Shown piece by piece: positions 36,629 through 48,000 of a stretch of 64,000 nucleotides of DNA (positions are counted from its first letter, which is position 1; each line of letters opens with the position of its first letter). The stretch comes from Flaveria trinervia (taxonomy: Eukaryota > Streptophyta > Magnoliopsida > Asterales > Asteraceae), in the NCBI GenBank assembly GCA_025506515.1, contig JACCIX010000083.1, forward strand, positions 1 through 64,000. Reading direction: 5' to 3'. Under the pieces are notes generated by a model. That model was given only the letters and a program-made list of their open reading frames with translations, did not search any database and had not been told where the DNA came from. The position numbers and the translations under genes were made by a program.

Positions 36629-37882
36629 GTTTAGTTAACAACATTAAAAAAAGAGGAGGAGAGGCTAGCTGATAGAAATCAGATCGTATTTGTGATACCG
36701 ATTCAATAACTTTGGAAAATGATAGTACACAGGAACAAACCATTTAGGATTTTTAAAGATTAAATTGAATTAGATGCGAAGTTCAAAGTATAAGTCTGTG
36801 TAGTCTGAGCAATATAAAAGGAAAAATGATAGTTAAACTAGTTACTACTAAGGTAACACAAAGAAAGTAGACCTAGAGGTTGCTAGACCACAGATGATAT
36901 GTCAGTAGATTCAACACAATAGATGATTAGACCTTGTTGGTGATCTCAAGAACAAACTAAAGTGTTCAACAAGCTGTGGGTTATCATGTTATCCCTAGTT
37001 AACACAATCAACAAAATTTCAATAAGGGGTGACAAGCAGAATAAACGCCACAAATGTGTATGTATGACTAAAATATGAGCAAAAGCACATAATGAAAAAA
37101 ATGCAAAAGCAATCAAACTAATAACTTATGTTGTTGGTGAGATCTGTGCAAAAAGAATTAAAATTCTCAAACAAGAAGATAGGTTATGTGCCTCTCTGTT
37201 GTACGGTGGCACTGACCTGAGGATAAGCATAACCTATATATTCTGGAATTCATTGTTGTTTGCCGCCTCTCTACTGTGCGGTGGCACTGAACTGAGGCTT
37301 GGCTTCTCCTTGAAAGCTCTAAGAATAGTCTCTTCTTGAATACTACCCTGAGACTGCTCAAAATCTCCTGAGGAATGTTGATTACCATATAAGTGTGGGA
37401 TCCACAAAATCTTGTTGAAATAATTAAACCTTAAACTATCACCAATCTGTGTCAAACGTCTGTGTATGGATTTAAGAGGACAAGTGACTGACAATCATTG
37501 TGGCTACAATTCTTGAAAGTCCAAATCAATGTGGGGATCTAATAGTACTAGTATGATTTCCTAAACTTGCTAACGACTCTAGATGAAAAACAAGAATAGA
37601 GCATCAAAAGGTTTTGATAACATGTCCCGAATGATTTGACATACCTGTATGATTCCAAACTGAATTGGTCCACTTATGATCAAAATGAATTGAAGCTGCC
37701 CTTTCAGGAAATGAATCTTTTAGATTTCCATCTTAGAATTTCCACCTCACACAAAACCACAAAAACAAGTTTTAGTTTGTATTTCAGTTTTAGTTCTTTT
37801 ATTTTGTTTAAATTTCGTCAATTTAGTTTGTTAAACATCGAACTATGCCATGGAATTCAATCGGGGATTTAATCACCTAAAA

Positions 37883-38025
37883 GGTCACGTCTGAGGTGAC
37901 CACACAAGTTTCCAAATGTGAAATAGGTCACGTCTGAGGTGACAAAGTGGGTGTTTTGTTTAAAAGGATCACGACTGAGGTGATCAAAAGTTTTCAAAAT
38001 TAAAATAATCATGTCTGAGATGATT
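37883..38025 (+). repeat. Four hairpins with conserved loop and covarying stems
   Basis: Arms and loop: GGTCAC-gtctgag-GTGACC (37883-37901); GGTCAC-gtctgag-GTGACa (37926-37944); GATCAC-gactgag-GTGATC (37967-37985); AATCAT-gtctgag-ATGATT (38007-38025). The 7-nt loop is almost constant while both stem sides change together. Three of the four stems are perfect and one has a single mismatch. Confidence 0.75.
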
Positions 38026-38089
38026 GATTGCTCATAATGTTTAATAAAAATGGGTTAAGTGTTAAATGGTCATAAAGTCAAAATCATGA

Positions 38090-38415
38090 GTATGATGCAT
38101 TCGCACGACTGGACCATGAGTATGGACCAGTCGTACGATTGGAGGATACGAATGAGCCCAATCGGACGATTTACACACACGTATGGGACATACGTGCGAT
38201 TGGACCATTAGCATGGATAAAATCACACGATTGGATGACAAAAATGAGCCAATCGCATGGATGAAGGTGACCGAATGACTCAGTCCCACGACTTACTTCT
38301 AGTCACACGACTGAAGGTGACTGACTGTGCTAGTCGTACGACTGATCTTTAGTTGCACGAATCAACTATGCGACTGGACTTAGTCGCACGATTGAAGGAA
38401 ACCCTAGTATAAATA
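38090..38415 (+). promoter_or_regulatory. E3 internal promoter: AGTCGCACGACT array plus TATA box
   Basis: About 15 degenerate copies of CAGTCGTACGATTGG/AGTCGCACGACTGAA run up to TATAAATAG (TATAAATA at 38408-38415). The context GAAACCCTAG.TATAAATA resembles the E3 LTR core (GAAACCCTAACCTATAAATA, 3' LTR), so the internal promoter may derive from LTR sequence. Expected transcription start is about 38440. Confidence 0.55.
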
Positions 38416-38555
38416 GAGGGGGAGTCGGTCGCAGTCATTCATCACTCCCAAATCGCTCCTAAATCACACAAATATACTGTTACTCTGCTTGATTTTCATT
38501 TGATCACTCTAGACCACTGATTATTGCATACTGATGATTTGTAGTTACTATACAG

Positions 38556-39114
38556 GTAATATGCTGTGCAATCCATGACAATGTCCATTGATTCATGCCC
38601 AAAAATCGACTGAATTGAACCCTAAAAAGAACAGAGACTTAGTTTAACTAAGAAACTAATAAAACTAAGTCCATTGTGAAATTAAAGGTTATTAAGTTTT
38701 CTATCGGTCAAATGCGAGCCTAACGAGCCAAACCACAACGTCTAACATTAAAGTTTGCTCAAAATTTGATTTTGAATTGAACAGTTAGTCTGTCATGCGA
38801 ATGGACAACCTGATGAACATCAGTCGCACGACTGAACGGGGCGAATGGCTAAACCGCACGACTGAACCATGCGTACGAGTTCAGTCGCATGACTGGTGTA
38901 AACACATGAGATAGCATACGTATGAACCTAGTCGCATGCCCAGTCGTACGTATGAGGTCATTCGCACGACTAGATCTTAGTCGCACAGCTCATTCGTACG
39001 ACTAGATCTCAGTCGCACAGTTTCATTCGCATGACAGAACAGAAAACTTCAAGTTAAATGAATCAAATTCTTACTCATTGACGGACACTAATGTTTATTT
39101 GCATTGTGTAACAG
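38556..39114 (+). other. Candidate 5'-leader intron of E3 3' ORF
   Basis: Donor ACAG|GTAATA at 38556 and acceptor GTAACAG|ATG at 39114, immediately before the ORF start. A branch-point-like CTAAT lies at about 39088 within a T-rich context. Size 559 bp. It contains a further AGTCGCACGACTG array (38790-39040). E4 has a similar arrangement. Splicing is not proven. Confidence 0.4.
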
Positions 39115-40865
39115 ATGGCTAGTCGTTGGACTATGAGCACGAAGCCTAACATCTGTGCTCATCTGGATCTGACTTCCAGGAATGCAACTGACTTCTCAGG
39201 CATTATTACCTTTCTACGAAGATCGAGGATCTTCCGTGCCATCTCGACTCCGTGCACACCATACCGCTCAGTTCAGCAGGCCTTCTAGGAAGGCGCGGTT
39301 GTCGACAGGACTTCAGAGCCCCATCGGATCAGGAGCTCTATCTTTGGTCAGCCTATAGAGATCACTAAGGACGATCTTAGGATAGTATTAGAGTTTGGGG
39401 ATGATGCTGACTGCCCTACCCGTCTACACCCACTGACAGTACGAGGTTGTTTCCTGCGGGCCAAGTACTCTGGGGACATCAACTCAGGTGTGCTCAACAA
39501 GAGCAACCTGTGTCTGCAGCTTAAGTACTTAGCCCATGTGCTACTCAAGTGCATTGCCTCATGGAAGGGGGGATTCGACGAGCTGTCCGATCAGATACAG
39601 AACGCCTATGTGGCGTTGGTGCTGAACCATCCGTTCAGCTTCTCTAGGATGATCTTCACCTACCTGGTGGAGAACATCGAGGCTAAGAGCAAGGAGGGTT
39701 TTTCCATGTACCCTCGATTTATACAGATGATCATTGACCAAAAGCTCCCTTTGTTGCCAAAGGAGGAGGATGTTGTAGTACTCGAGGTGATGGACGATAC
39801 CACCTTGGGCCAGATGAAGGTATACAGGGGGAAGCAAGTGAAACCCCCTGTGAGGCGGCTGTTTGGGCATCTGGCCCGTGAAGACTACGTGGCCCGTGAA
39901 GGAAGTGGCACCACGATGACAGTGACTCAAACACTAAGTAGATTGAGATCCCAGCTGACGATTCTAATGATGATGATAGCAGGGATGGTGGATATGCTGG
40001 CCCCACCCAATCTAGGGCCACTACTACTAATATGACATCTCCATCATCCACCCGAGGAGGAGCAGAGACTGCAGGATTCCATCAGGACTTCCGACCTGAT
40101 GAGGAAGAGGAGTCGGATGAGGAACCCTTGACTCGTACTATGGGGAGCAGGGTGGTTGCCACCGATCGAGGTATTCAGGAGGCTGGAGGACGCTCTAGCG
40201 AGTCTGGGGAGACTGCTATCGATCCCAGTTATACACCCGATCAGCCCAGCAGCATCCCAGGGGGAGCATCCACCTTGAGGGTTCAAGGAAGAAACGGATG
40301 GCTCAGCCCCACAGGATGAAGAAGAAGAGGAGGAGGATGACTTTTATCACCACCACCACTACAGCCACCACTACCACCACTCCACCTGCCACCACTACCA
40401 CCACTCCACCTGCCAGCACTACCACCACTCCACCTACCACCACTACCACCATTCCACCTACCACCACTACTACCATGCCACCCATCAGCACTACCACCAC
40501 TTCACCTACCACCACCACTACCACTCCACCCATCATGACTACCCCACCATCCACACATATCCTACCACCCATCTTCTCTACATCCACCACTACCACCACC
40601 ACTCATGGAGTTAGGACCTCATCACAGGTCCTACTTGCTTTTGGATCCTTTTACACATCTGTTTGGTTGGAGGAGCAGCTGGCTAACCTAAACCGGTTAG
40701 TACTGAAGCTGCTGGCGACGGATGACCAGAGAGCTACTCAGCTTAATTAGCTGATGGGGCTCAATGCCTCCCAAGCCCAGAGGATTGAGGCTTAAAGCCA
40801 TGAGATCATAGAGCTAAGAGAGATGCAGACATCCTTTGTATAGAGGATACAGGACTTAGAGGCTC
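39115..40865 (+). pseudogene. E3 3' ORF, part 1 (interrupted by E4)
   Basis: Starts MASRWTMSTKPN at 39115. The N-terminal core is homologous to the E1/E2 and E4 3' ORFs: a TAG sits where the other families have Trp in a QFW/SFW motif (about 39280). It is followed by ITKDDLRIVLEFGDDA, a Trp-containing SWKGGFDEL, then NHPFSFSRMIF and MYPRFIQMII. A Thr/Pro-rich (TTTTPP)n linker (40340-40610) and a coiled coil (LNRLVLKLLA, RIEA, RIQDLEA) follow. Frameshifts near 39930-40035 and 40290 and stops near 40749, 40795 and 40840. It continues at 55918. Function unknown. Confidence 0.75.
40340..40610 (+). repeat. ACCACCACTACCACC low-complexity linker in E3 3' ORF
   Basis: A trinucleotide-rich tract encoding Thr/Pro runs. 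The counterpart in the E4 3' ORF is the CCAACACCACAA tract at 51900-52110. Confidence 0.85.
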
Positions 40866-41578
40866 TGTTGCACCCTGAAAGGATCATATACATGCCAACT
40901 CAATGGGTGATTTGATGATTGCTTTGCTGGAATCCCTTAAGTCCAAGAAGAAATGCGGATGAAGATTCTGCTAAGAAAAAGAACAAGTGTTGTCTTCCGC
41001 ATTTGTCAATGCGGAAGATATAAAGCAAATACAGACAAGTATTTGTTCTTCCGCATTGACAAATGCGAAAGACTAAAAGTTAATGCGGACAAGGCTTTGC
41101 TCATCCGCATTTGTCAAATGCGGATGACTGAACAAATGCGCAGAAGTATTTGTTCATCCGCATTAACAAATGCGAATGAACAACATACTAATGCGGATGA
41201 TCAAGTGAAGAAATGCTGATCAAGTTAACTCATCCGCATTTGTCAATGCGGATGAACAAGCAAAGATGCGGATCAAGACTTAGACTAGTTCTGATGTAAT
41301 AGGTCAGGGATAGTTTAGTCATTTTATAATAGGCATCTTGTCTTCCTATAAATAGAATAGATAACCTCCTACCTGAGGGGACGGCTGATAGACATAAAGA
41401 ATTTTTGTTGTAACTATTCTCTGTAATCAATCAACTTTCATATATACAATACAAAAGCATTTATGTGTATTTTTCTTGCATTGAATGTTCTTTGACTGTT
41501 TGTTTCCACCATTCAATCATTGACTTGATTACCATATTCGATTCACAGTAAGAATCTCAATCTTACTCAACCCAATCA
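40866..41578 (+). repeat. E4 5' LTR (713 bp)
   Basis: Begins TGTTGCACCCTG and ends CTCAACCCAATCA. It contains five hairpins built on TCCGCATT/AATGCGGA (40994-41255) and a TATA box TATAAATA at 41347-41354. Confidence 0.95.
40994..41354 (+). promoter_or_regulatory. E4 LTR promoter: CCGCATT/AATGCGG hairpin array and TATA
   Basis: Hairpins: CTTCCGCATT with AATGCGGAAG (40994-41017, perfect 10-bp arms); 41048-41071 (one mismatch); TCATCCGCATTT with AAATGCGGATGA (41101-41127, perfect 12-bp arms); 41154-41181 (one mismatch in 12); TCATCCGCATT with AATGCGGATGA (41230-41255, perfect 11-bp arms). TATAAATA follows at 41347-41354. The 3' LTR repeats the set with its TATA box at 55682-55689. Confidence 0.65.
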
Positions 41579-41580
41579 AT

Positions 41581-41592
41581 TGGTATCAGAGC
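41581..41592 (+). other. E4 primer-binding site
   Basis: TGGTATCAGAGC, two bases after the LTR. Confidence 0.92.
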
Positions 41593-41832
41593 TTTGGCTC
41601 TTGATTCTCTTTCAGATCTGCGCAAGAACTTAATAGAATTCGATAGATCTGGTAATCGAGTTGCTAGTAGTGGATATCATTATCTCTACTTAGTAAACAA
41701 CAGAAATAATCCTATCAACAGCAAGAAAATCATTACAATTACAAATCTAATTCTGAACTCCAAACGAACTGCTTGAACAAGTTGGACTAATCAATCTTAA
41801 AATCAACTAAATCTATATTTACACAAGTTAAA

Positions 41833-44800
41833 ATGGATTCTAACAGTTACTCAAAACTTGGTCATACACCTAAACCTCCTATGCTTAAACACAAATCTGA
41901 GTTTAAACAGTGGAGAATAAGGTTTAGAAATTACATCACAGGTGTAATCCTGATTTCTAGATATCAATATGCAAGGGTCCACACATCCCTATTACTCTGT
42001 CTGTAGATCAAGATGCAATTTACAAAACTGCTAGAATATCCATTGAAGATTTAACTCTTGATGAAGAAGACTATAAGAAAATCAAGATTGACTTAAAAGC
42101 TTACTCAATTCTGACTCAAGCACTCAAGATGGATGTGCTGGAAAGATTGGAGAAGTATGGCACTCCAAAAGCTGTGTGGGATGCACTGAAAATCATGTGT
42201 GAAGGAAGCAATGAGGTGGCTTGAATCAACAAGGATAAGCTTGTTAATCAGTATGAAGCATTCCACCACACCAAGGGAGAATCAATATCTAAACAACTGC
42301 ACAGATTTGTACAGTTAGTAAATGACTTGGAAATCATGGGAGTCACTTACAAGATTAAAGAATTGAACAAGAAAATGCTTCACAGTCTCCTGAAAGCTGG
42401 AAACAGAATGTAACCATGCTGAAAAATACTCTTGATCTTGAGAGTACTACTTTAGACATCATGATAGCCAAAATTGAAGCTTTAGAACTTGATGAAAGAA
42501 GCAAAAATCTTGGTGGACCAAGAGTGATTGAGGCTTACAAATTTCCATAGGAATCTCATTATATGGAAAATGCCTTCATCACTGAGGAAGATGATTTTAT
42601 CTCATCAAGAGATCAAATGAACAACACTGGGTTCATTGCAACACCACCAATCAATCATCCATCAACTTCATCTCAAACACCTAAAGTCACTACTGCTCCT
42701 CAAACCACTACTGAGGACTTAAGATTAGAAGAACAAAAGGCAACTTACAATGCCTTTGTTGCAAGCTTTGAAGCCTACTTGGGAGGAAGACTCACTTCTA
42801 CTTATCTAATTCAGGAAGATTTGGAGGAAATGGATCCTGATGATGTGGAGGAAATGGATCTACAATGGCAATTGGCCATGATTGCCATGAGAGCCAAGAA
42901 ATTCTTCAGAAAAGGAAGAAAGCTGAGCCTAAATGAAAATACAAAACTTGGATATGATAAATCCAAGGTGAAATGCTTCAACTATGGCATGGCTGGCCAC
43001 TTCTTAAAAGAGTGCAATGCCCCCAAGAGAAACAACTATCAAAGGAACTCTCCAGGCCAATCATCATCACAGCCCAACTCAAGCTATCACTCCAACAACC
43101 AACAACAACAGTATCATCATTTCCATCGTCAACAAACATATCAGAATCAACCCCAACTGACAAATCAAGCTCATGGAAGCAGTCAGCCTTCTGCCAGTGC
43201 CCTAGTGATAAAGCAAGATGGGGTATGTGACTGGAGTGTGTATGTAGAGGAAGTCAAGCCTCAATTTCAAAATCATGCTCTTATGGCTCACATCAATGAT
43301 GGACCATCTCTAATGCCTACTGAGGTAAATCTAACCTTTGTAGTGAAAATTGCATTAATGAATTACAAGGTTATAGGGAGCATAACCGTAAACTAGCAGA
43401 TAAAATCAAAGAAGAAAAGGTAAAGTCAGAAATGATGAAGAGAGAAATAAAAAGCTTTGAAATCAAAATCAAACCTCTCATTTCTGACATAGAAAACTGC
43501 ATGGTGAGAAATACTCTCTTGCAGCTGAGAATGAGCTACTTATTGAAAAGTTAGGTGAATCTAAGGCTCAACACTCAATGACTGAAGTGAAACTTGAAAA
43601 GTTTCAAATGTCTTCAGTCAAGCTGCAAGAGATGCTTGATTCCCAAAAGGATCCAAAGGACATGTCAGGGATTGGGTATAATTCATGTCCTCCACCATAC
43701 AATGACAACTACACTGTCATGCCTGAATCTGTCTCACTCACTGAAGCAATTGAAACTAAAACTATGGAACCTAAATCTGTAGTAAAACAGGTGACCAATC
43801 CTCAAAACAAACCTGATGTTTATATTGAAACAAATGAGGATAAAATCAAGTTAGGTCACCCAATCAAAATCAAAGAGTGCTCAGACAAGACAGTGAGTGT
43901 CATGAAACCCTCAAGCCCTGTAAAAGCAATTGTCCCTTTTATAAAATTCATACCCTCTATGTTACAAGGTAAAAAGAAATATGTGAAGTTAGTGAAACCC
44001 ACGGTTGACAGCAGTTCTGATAATGAGATCATATCTCCAAACAATTCAAGCAAATCAGAAAAGGTTTCACTACAAAAGAAACAAACAGCGTTACTGAGTT
44101 CAACACCTAAAACATTATCAGGCCCTCAGTCTTCAAGATTCAGGAAGGGAGTTGGGTTTGATATCTGCAACAAGGAACATGTTGACCTGTTCGAAAAAGA
44201 GGTGAGAAATGGGTTGAAGAAACAGAAAAAGCTTAGAAAATCAAGCTAAGGTAGTGTTGTGAAACAAACTACAAAAAAGGCCGATTCTGATTCATCCCCT
44301 AAAGAAAAGAAAGTGACTCATCAAAAGAAAATATCAGTTGAGTCACACAAGGAAAAATCTGATTCAAGAAACAAACAAATGTATTGTGACATTTGTGAAA
44401 TGTTCAATCACAAGAAAGATAAATGCTTTGTTAATCAATATTGTTCTATCTGTGACATGAACAATCACTCCACCAAAAACGGCTATGTCAACAAGTATTG
44501 TTTAATCTGTAACATGAACAATCACAATACATCTGATTGTTACTTCAATCAGAAGGGTTTGAGAATTCCCCAACACAAGCCCATCTCAAAAACATCCACT
44601 ATCACACACTCTGTCAGACCTCATTTTTACAATGATCAATCTAGGACTTCTAGACCAACAAATGACAGAAACACTTTGAAGAAATTATGGAAGGGTCAAA
44701 GAAAACATCTTACAATGAAACACAAGACTGACCTTCCAAAACAAAAACCTACTTTTGATAATGAAAAACGGGCTAAATTTCTACAAAGAAACAGAGACCA

Positions 44801-44987
44801 ATGATTTCATTACTCGTCTGAATCTTCAGTAGATGTTGATGAGATGACTCACCCAATTCATTACCAAAATTCTCCCACGACATCTCCAACTAAACCACAA
44901 TTTAGAGGGAAATACCAAGAAGTCACTATCATGAATAGGAACGGGAAACCCAAGACCATCATGACTTGGGTTCCTTATTCTAATTAG
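41833..44987 (+). pseudogene. gag: E4 gag, disrupted
   Basis: Starts MDSNSYSKLGHTPKPPML at 41833. UBN2-type core (FKQWRIRFRNYI, AVWDALKIMCEGS, LVNQYEAFHHTKGESISKQLHRFVQL). Zinc knuckle 1 at 42974-43015 reads CFNYGMAGHFLKEC, with the second Cys replaced by Tyr. A Gln/Asn/Ser-rich part, a degraded coiled coil (43330-43640) and a Lys-rich part follow. Three tandem zinc knuckles lie at 44385-44540 (CDICEMFNHKKDKC; a damaged middle one; CLICNMNNHNTSDC). It ends MTWVPYSN and TAG at 44985-44987. Breaks: frameshift near 41940, TGA at 42222-42224 (Arg expected), and frameshifts near 42405 and 43340-43560. The triple distal knuckle is unusual among the four gags here. Confidence 0.88.
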
Positions 44988-45003
44988 TTCTTTTTGCTTG
45001 TAG

Positions 45004-48000
45004 GTTCATCCACACAGGTCTAATAGCCTATGGTACGTAGACAGTGGATGCTCCCGACACATGACTGGAGATCGTTTCCTCCTTCATGACTTCAAGCACA
45101 TACAAGGAACCACTGTGGCATTTGGTGGAGATTCAGAGGGTGGTAGAATTACAGGAGAAGGATCTGTGATAAACGGGATGCTGAGCTTTGACAGAGTGAA
45201 CTACTGTGAACAGTTGAATTTCAATCTACTAAGTGTGTCTCAGATCTGCGACAAGAAATATTCCACTCACTTTATAGACACTCATTGCTACATTTTGAAA
45301 CCTGGATTTCAGATCTCTGAAGAATGGGTTGTCTTAAAGACACCGAGGAAGAATATTGCACATGTCTTAAACCTGTGTTCTGCATCACCTAAAGAAGAAA
45401 CATGTCTTTTGTCTAAAGCATCATTTGATAAGTCACAGCTTTGGCATAGACGTTTGGGGCACACAAACTTTAAAAATATGAACAAGTTGGTCAAAGGAAA
45501 CCATGTCATTGGTCTTCCTCAAAAAGAATTTAATTTTATTGATCAATGTTCAGCGTGCCTCAAAGGAAAACAACACAAATCGTCTCACAAAACCAAGCTT
45601 GTGAACACTAACAATACTCCATTGAAGCTACTTCACATGGATCTATTTGGACCAACTCATGTAATGAGTATTGGAAAGAAACAGTATTGTTTAGTGATCA
45701 TTGATGACTTTTCACGATTCACACGGGTGTTCTTCCTACTTCATAAAAATGAGGCATCCCAAATCATACAAGAATTTATCACTAAAATTGAAAATCAACT
45801 TGATCTTAAGGTCAAAATAATAAGAAGTGATGATGGTACTGAGTTCAAAATGAAAGTATGAGTTCTTTTTGTACAACCAAAGGCATTGCTCATCAATTCA
45901 GTGCAGCTATAACTTCTTAACAAAATGGGGTAGCTGAAAGGCGAAATAGAACACTGATTGAAGCAGCAAGAATGATGCTAGCCGATGCTAAACTGCCAAT
46001 CACCTTCTGGGCAGAAGCAGTTAACACATCATGCTTTGTAAAAAATGGAACTCTGATTGTTAAAGAAAGTAACATGACACCTTATGAACTGCTCTTTAAT
46101 AGGAAACCATTTATTGAATTCCTCAAATCATTTGGTAGTCCTGTCTTAATATTAAACACTCGAGACTATTTGGGAAAATTTTCATCCAAGTCTAATGAAG
46201 GATTCTTTGTAGGTTATTCTTCTGTTTCAAAGGCTTATAGAGTGTTCAATCGTAGATTGAACATTATTGATGAATCAAAAAATGTTCAATTCAAGGAACA
46301 TTCATTTTCCAAATTTATAAATGGTCCCGACTGGTTGTTTGATATTGACACATTTACAAAGTCATTTGATCAATTTCACTTGTCTGATGCAGGAAATCTA
46401 CATTCAAATGATACTTCGTCAACTATAGAAAGAAGAGATAATTTTCCCTTGATTCCTCCTACATTTGATGAACGCATGAATGAAGATGTTCCTCTTCAAG
46501 CTGATCCCATCAGGCAACCGTCACAAAACCTTAGTGTTTCTACTGAAGGAGGTCCAAGCCTGGTACCTTCCCACTCTGATGATTTGTCAACTGAGGTTAG
46601 AAATAAAAAACAGACCTTTCCTCCAGTTGAAACACAAAGGACATCAAATGATGTAAGCAATCATAGTGTTGCTGAAGCTGAAGTAGGAACTGAAACAGAG
46701 TCTGACAATCTTTATAATTCAACAACAGTACTAGATGAGTGTGCCTCTGACCATACTGAACTGAATGTCTCCAATCTTGATGTAACCATTGCTAGTGACT
46801 TAATTCAACCACTAGAATACACAAGAATCATCCAGTTGAAACCATTATTGGTGAACTTAATGAGAGGGTGACTGGAAGCAAGTCAAGTATTGCAAACATC
46901 TGTTTGTTCTCATGCTTTCTATGTCAAACAGTACCCAAAACATCAAAGAGGCACTTCAAGACAATAGATGGATTGAAGCAATGCAGGAAGAATTGCTCCA
47001 ACTCAAGAAGCAAGAAGTATGGCAACTGGTAGATCTTCCCGAAGGACAATACCCTATCGGTACCAGATGGCTGTACAGGAACAAGACTGATGATAGAGGG
47101 ATCGTCATAAAAAATAAAGCAAGATTAGTGGCGTAGGGATACACTCAAGAAGACGGAATTGACTATGATGAAGTGTTTGCACCTGTTGCCAGACTAGAAG
47201 CAATTAGAATCTTTCTAGCATATTCTGCATCCATGAAATTTACTGTTTATCAAATGGATGTAAAGTGTGCCTTTCTATATGGAAAGATTGCTGAGGAGGT
47301 TTATGTGAGTCAACCACCTGGATTTGAAGATCCAGATTTCCCTCACAGAATTTACATGCTTGACAAAGCTCTGTATGGTCTTCATCAAGCTCCAAGAAAG
47401 TGGTATGAGACTCTATCATCTTTTCTTCTTGAACATGGAGATAAAAGAGGAAAGATTGATCAAACTCTTTTCAAAAGAACAAGAGGAAAAGATATGTTGT
47501 TAGTCTAGATCTATATGGATGACATCATATTTGGCTCGACAAACAAGCAACTCTGCAAAGAATTTGAAGACCTTATGCACTCAAAGTTCCAAATGAGTTC
47601 TATGGGTGAACTCACCTTTTTTCTAGGGGTGCAAGTCCAAAAAATAGCAGATGGAATCTTCATCAATCAATCAAAATATGTAGAAACCATGTTGAAGAAA
47701 TTACACTTTGCTGACTGTCAGTCAATCAGAACTCCTGTGGATACTAAAGTAAAGATTGGACCTGATCCTGAATGCAAACTAGTGGATCAGACTCACTATC
47801 GATCAATGATCAGTTCACTTATGTATCTAACAGCTAGTAGGCCTGACATAATGTTTGGTGTTTGTGTGTGTGCCAGATATAAAGCTAATCCAAAAGAATC
47901 AGAGGTGAATGCAGTCAAGAGGATATTCAGATATCTGAAGGGCAAACCAGCACTTTGGTTATGGTATCCAAAGGAAGGAGTATTTAATCTCTATGCCTAC

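Larger units (their letters stand above)
36480..38400 (+). other. E3 pol-3' ORF spacer
   Basis: Non-coding. It contains the polypurine-like site (36612), a direct repeat of about 40 bp (near 37188-37222 and 37263-37297, core GTGGCACTGA.CTGAGG), four related hairpins (37883-38025) and an AGTCGCACGACTG array (about 38090-38400) leading into an internal TATA box. Short frames here look accidental. Confidence 0.6.

Noticed and set aside
40303..40602. Minus-strand valine/glycine-rich frame
   Set aside because: Reverse complement of the Thr/Pro linker repeat of the E3 3' ORF. The same applies to 51792-52205 in E4.
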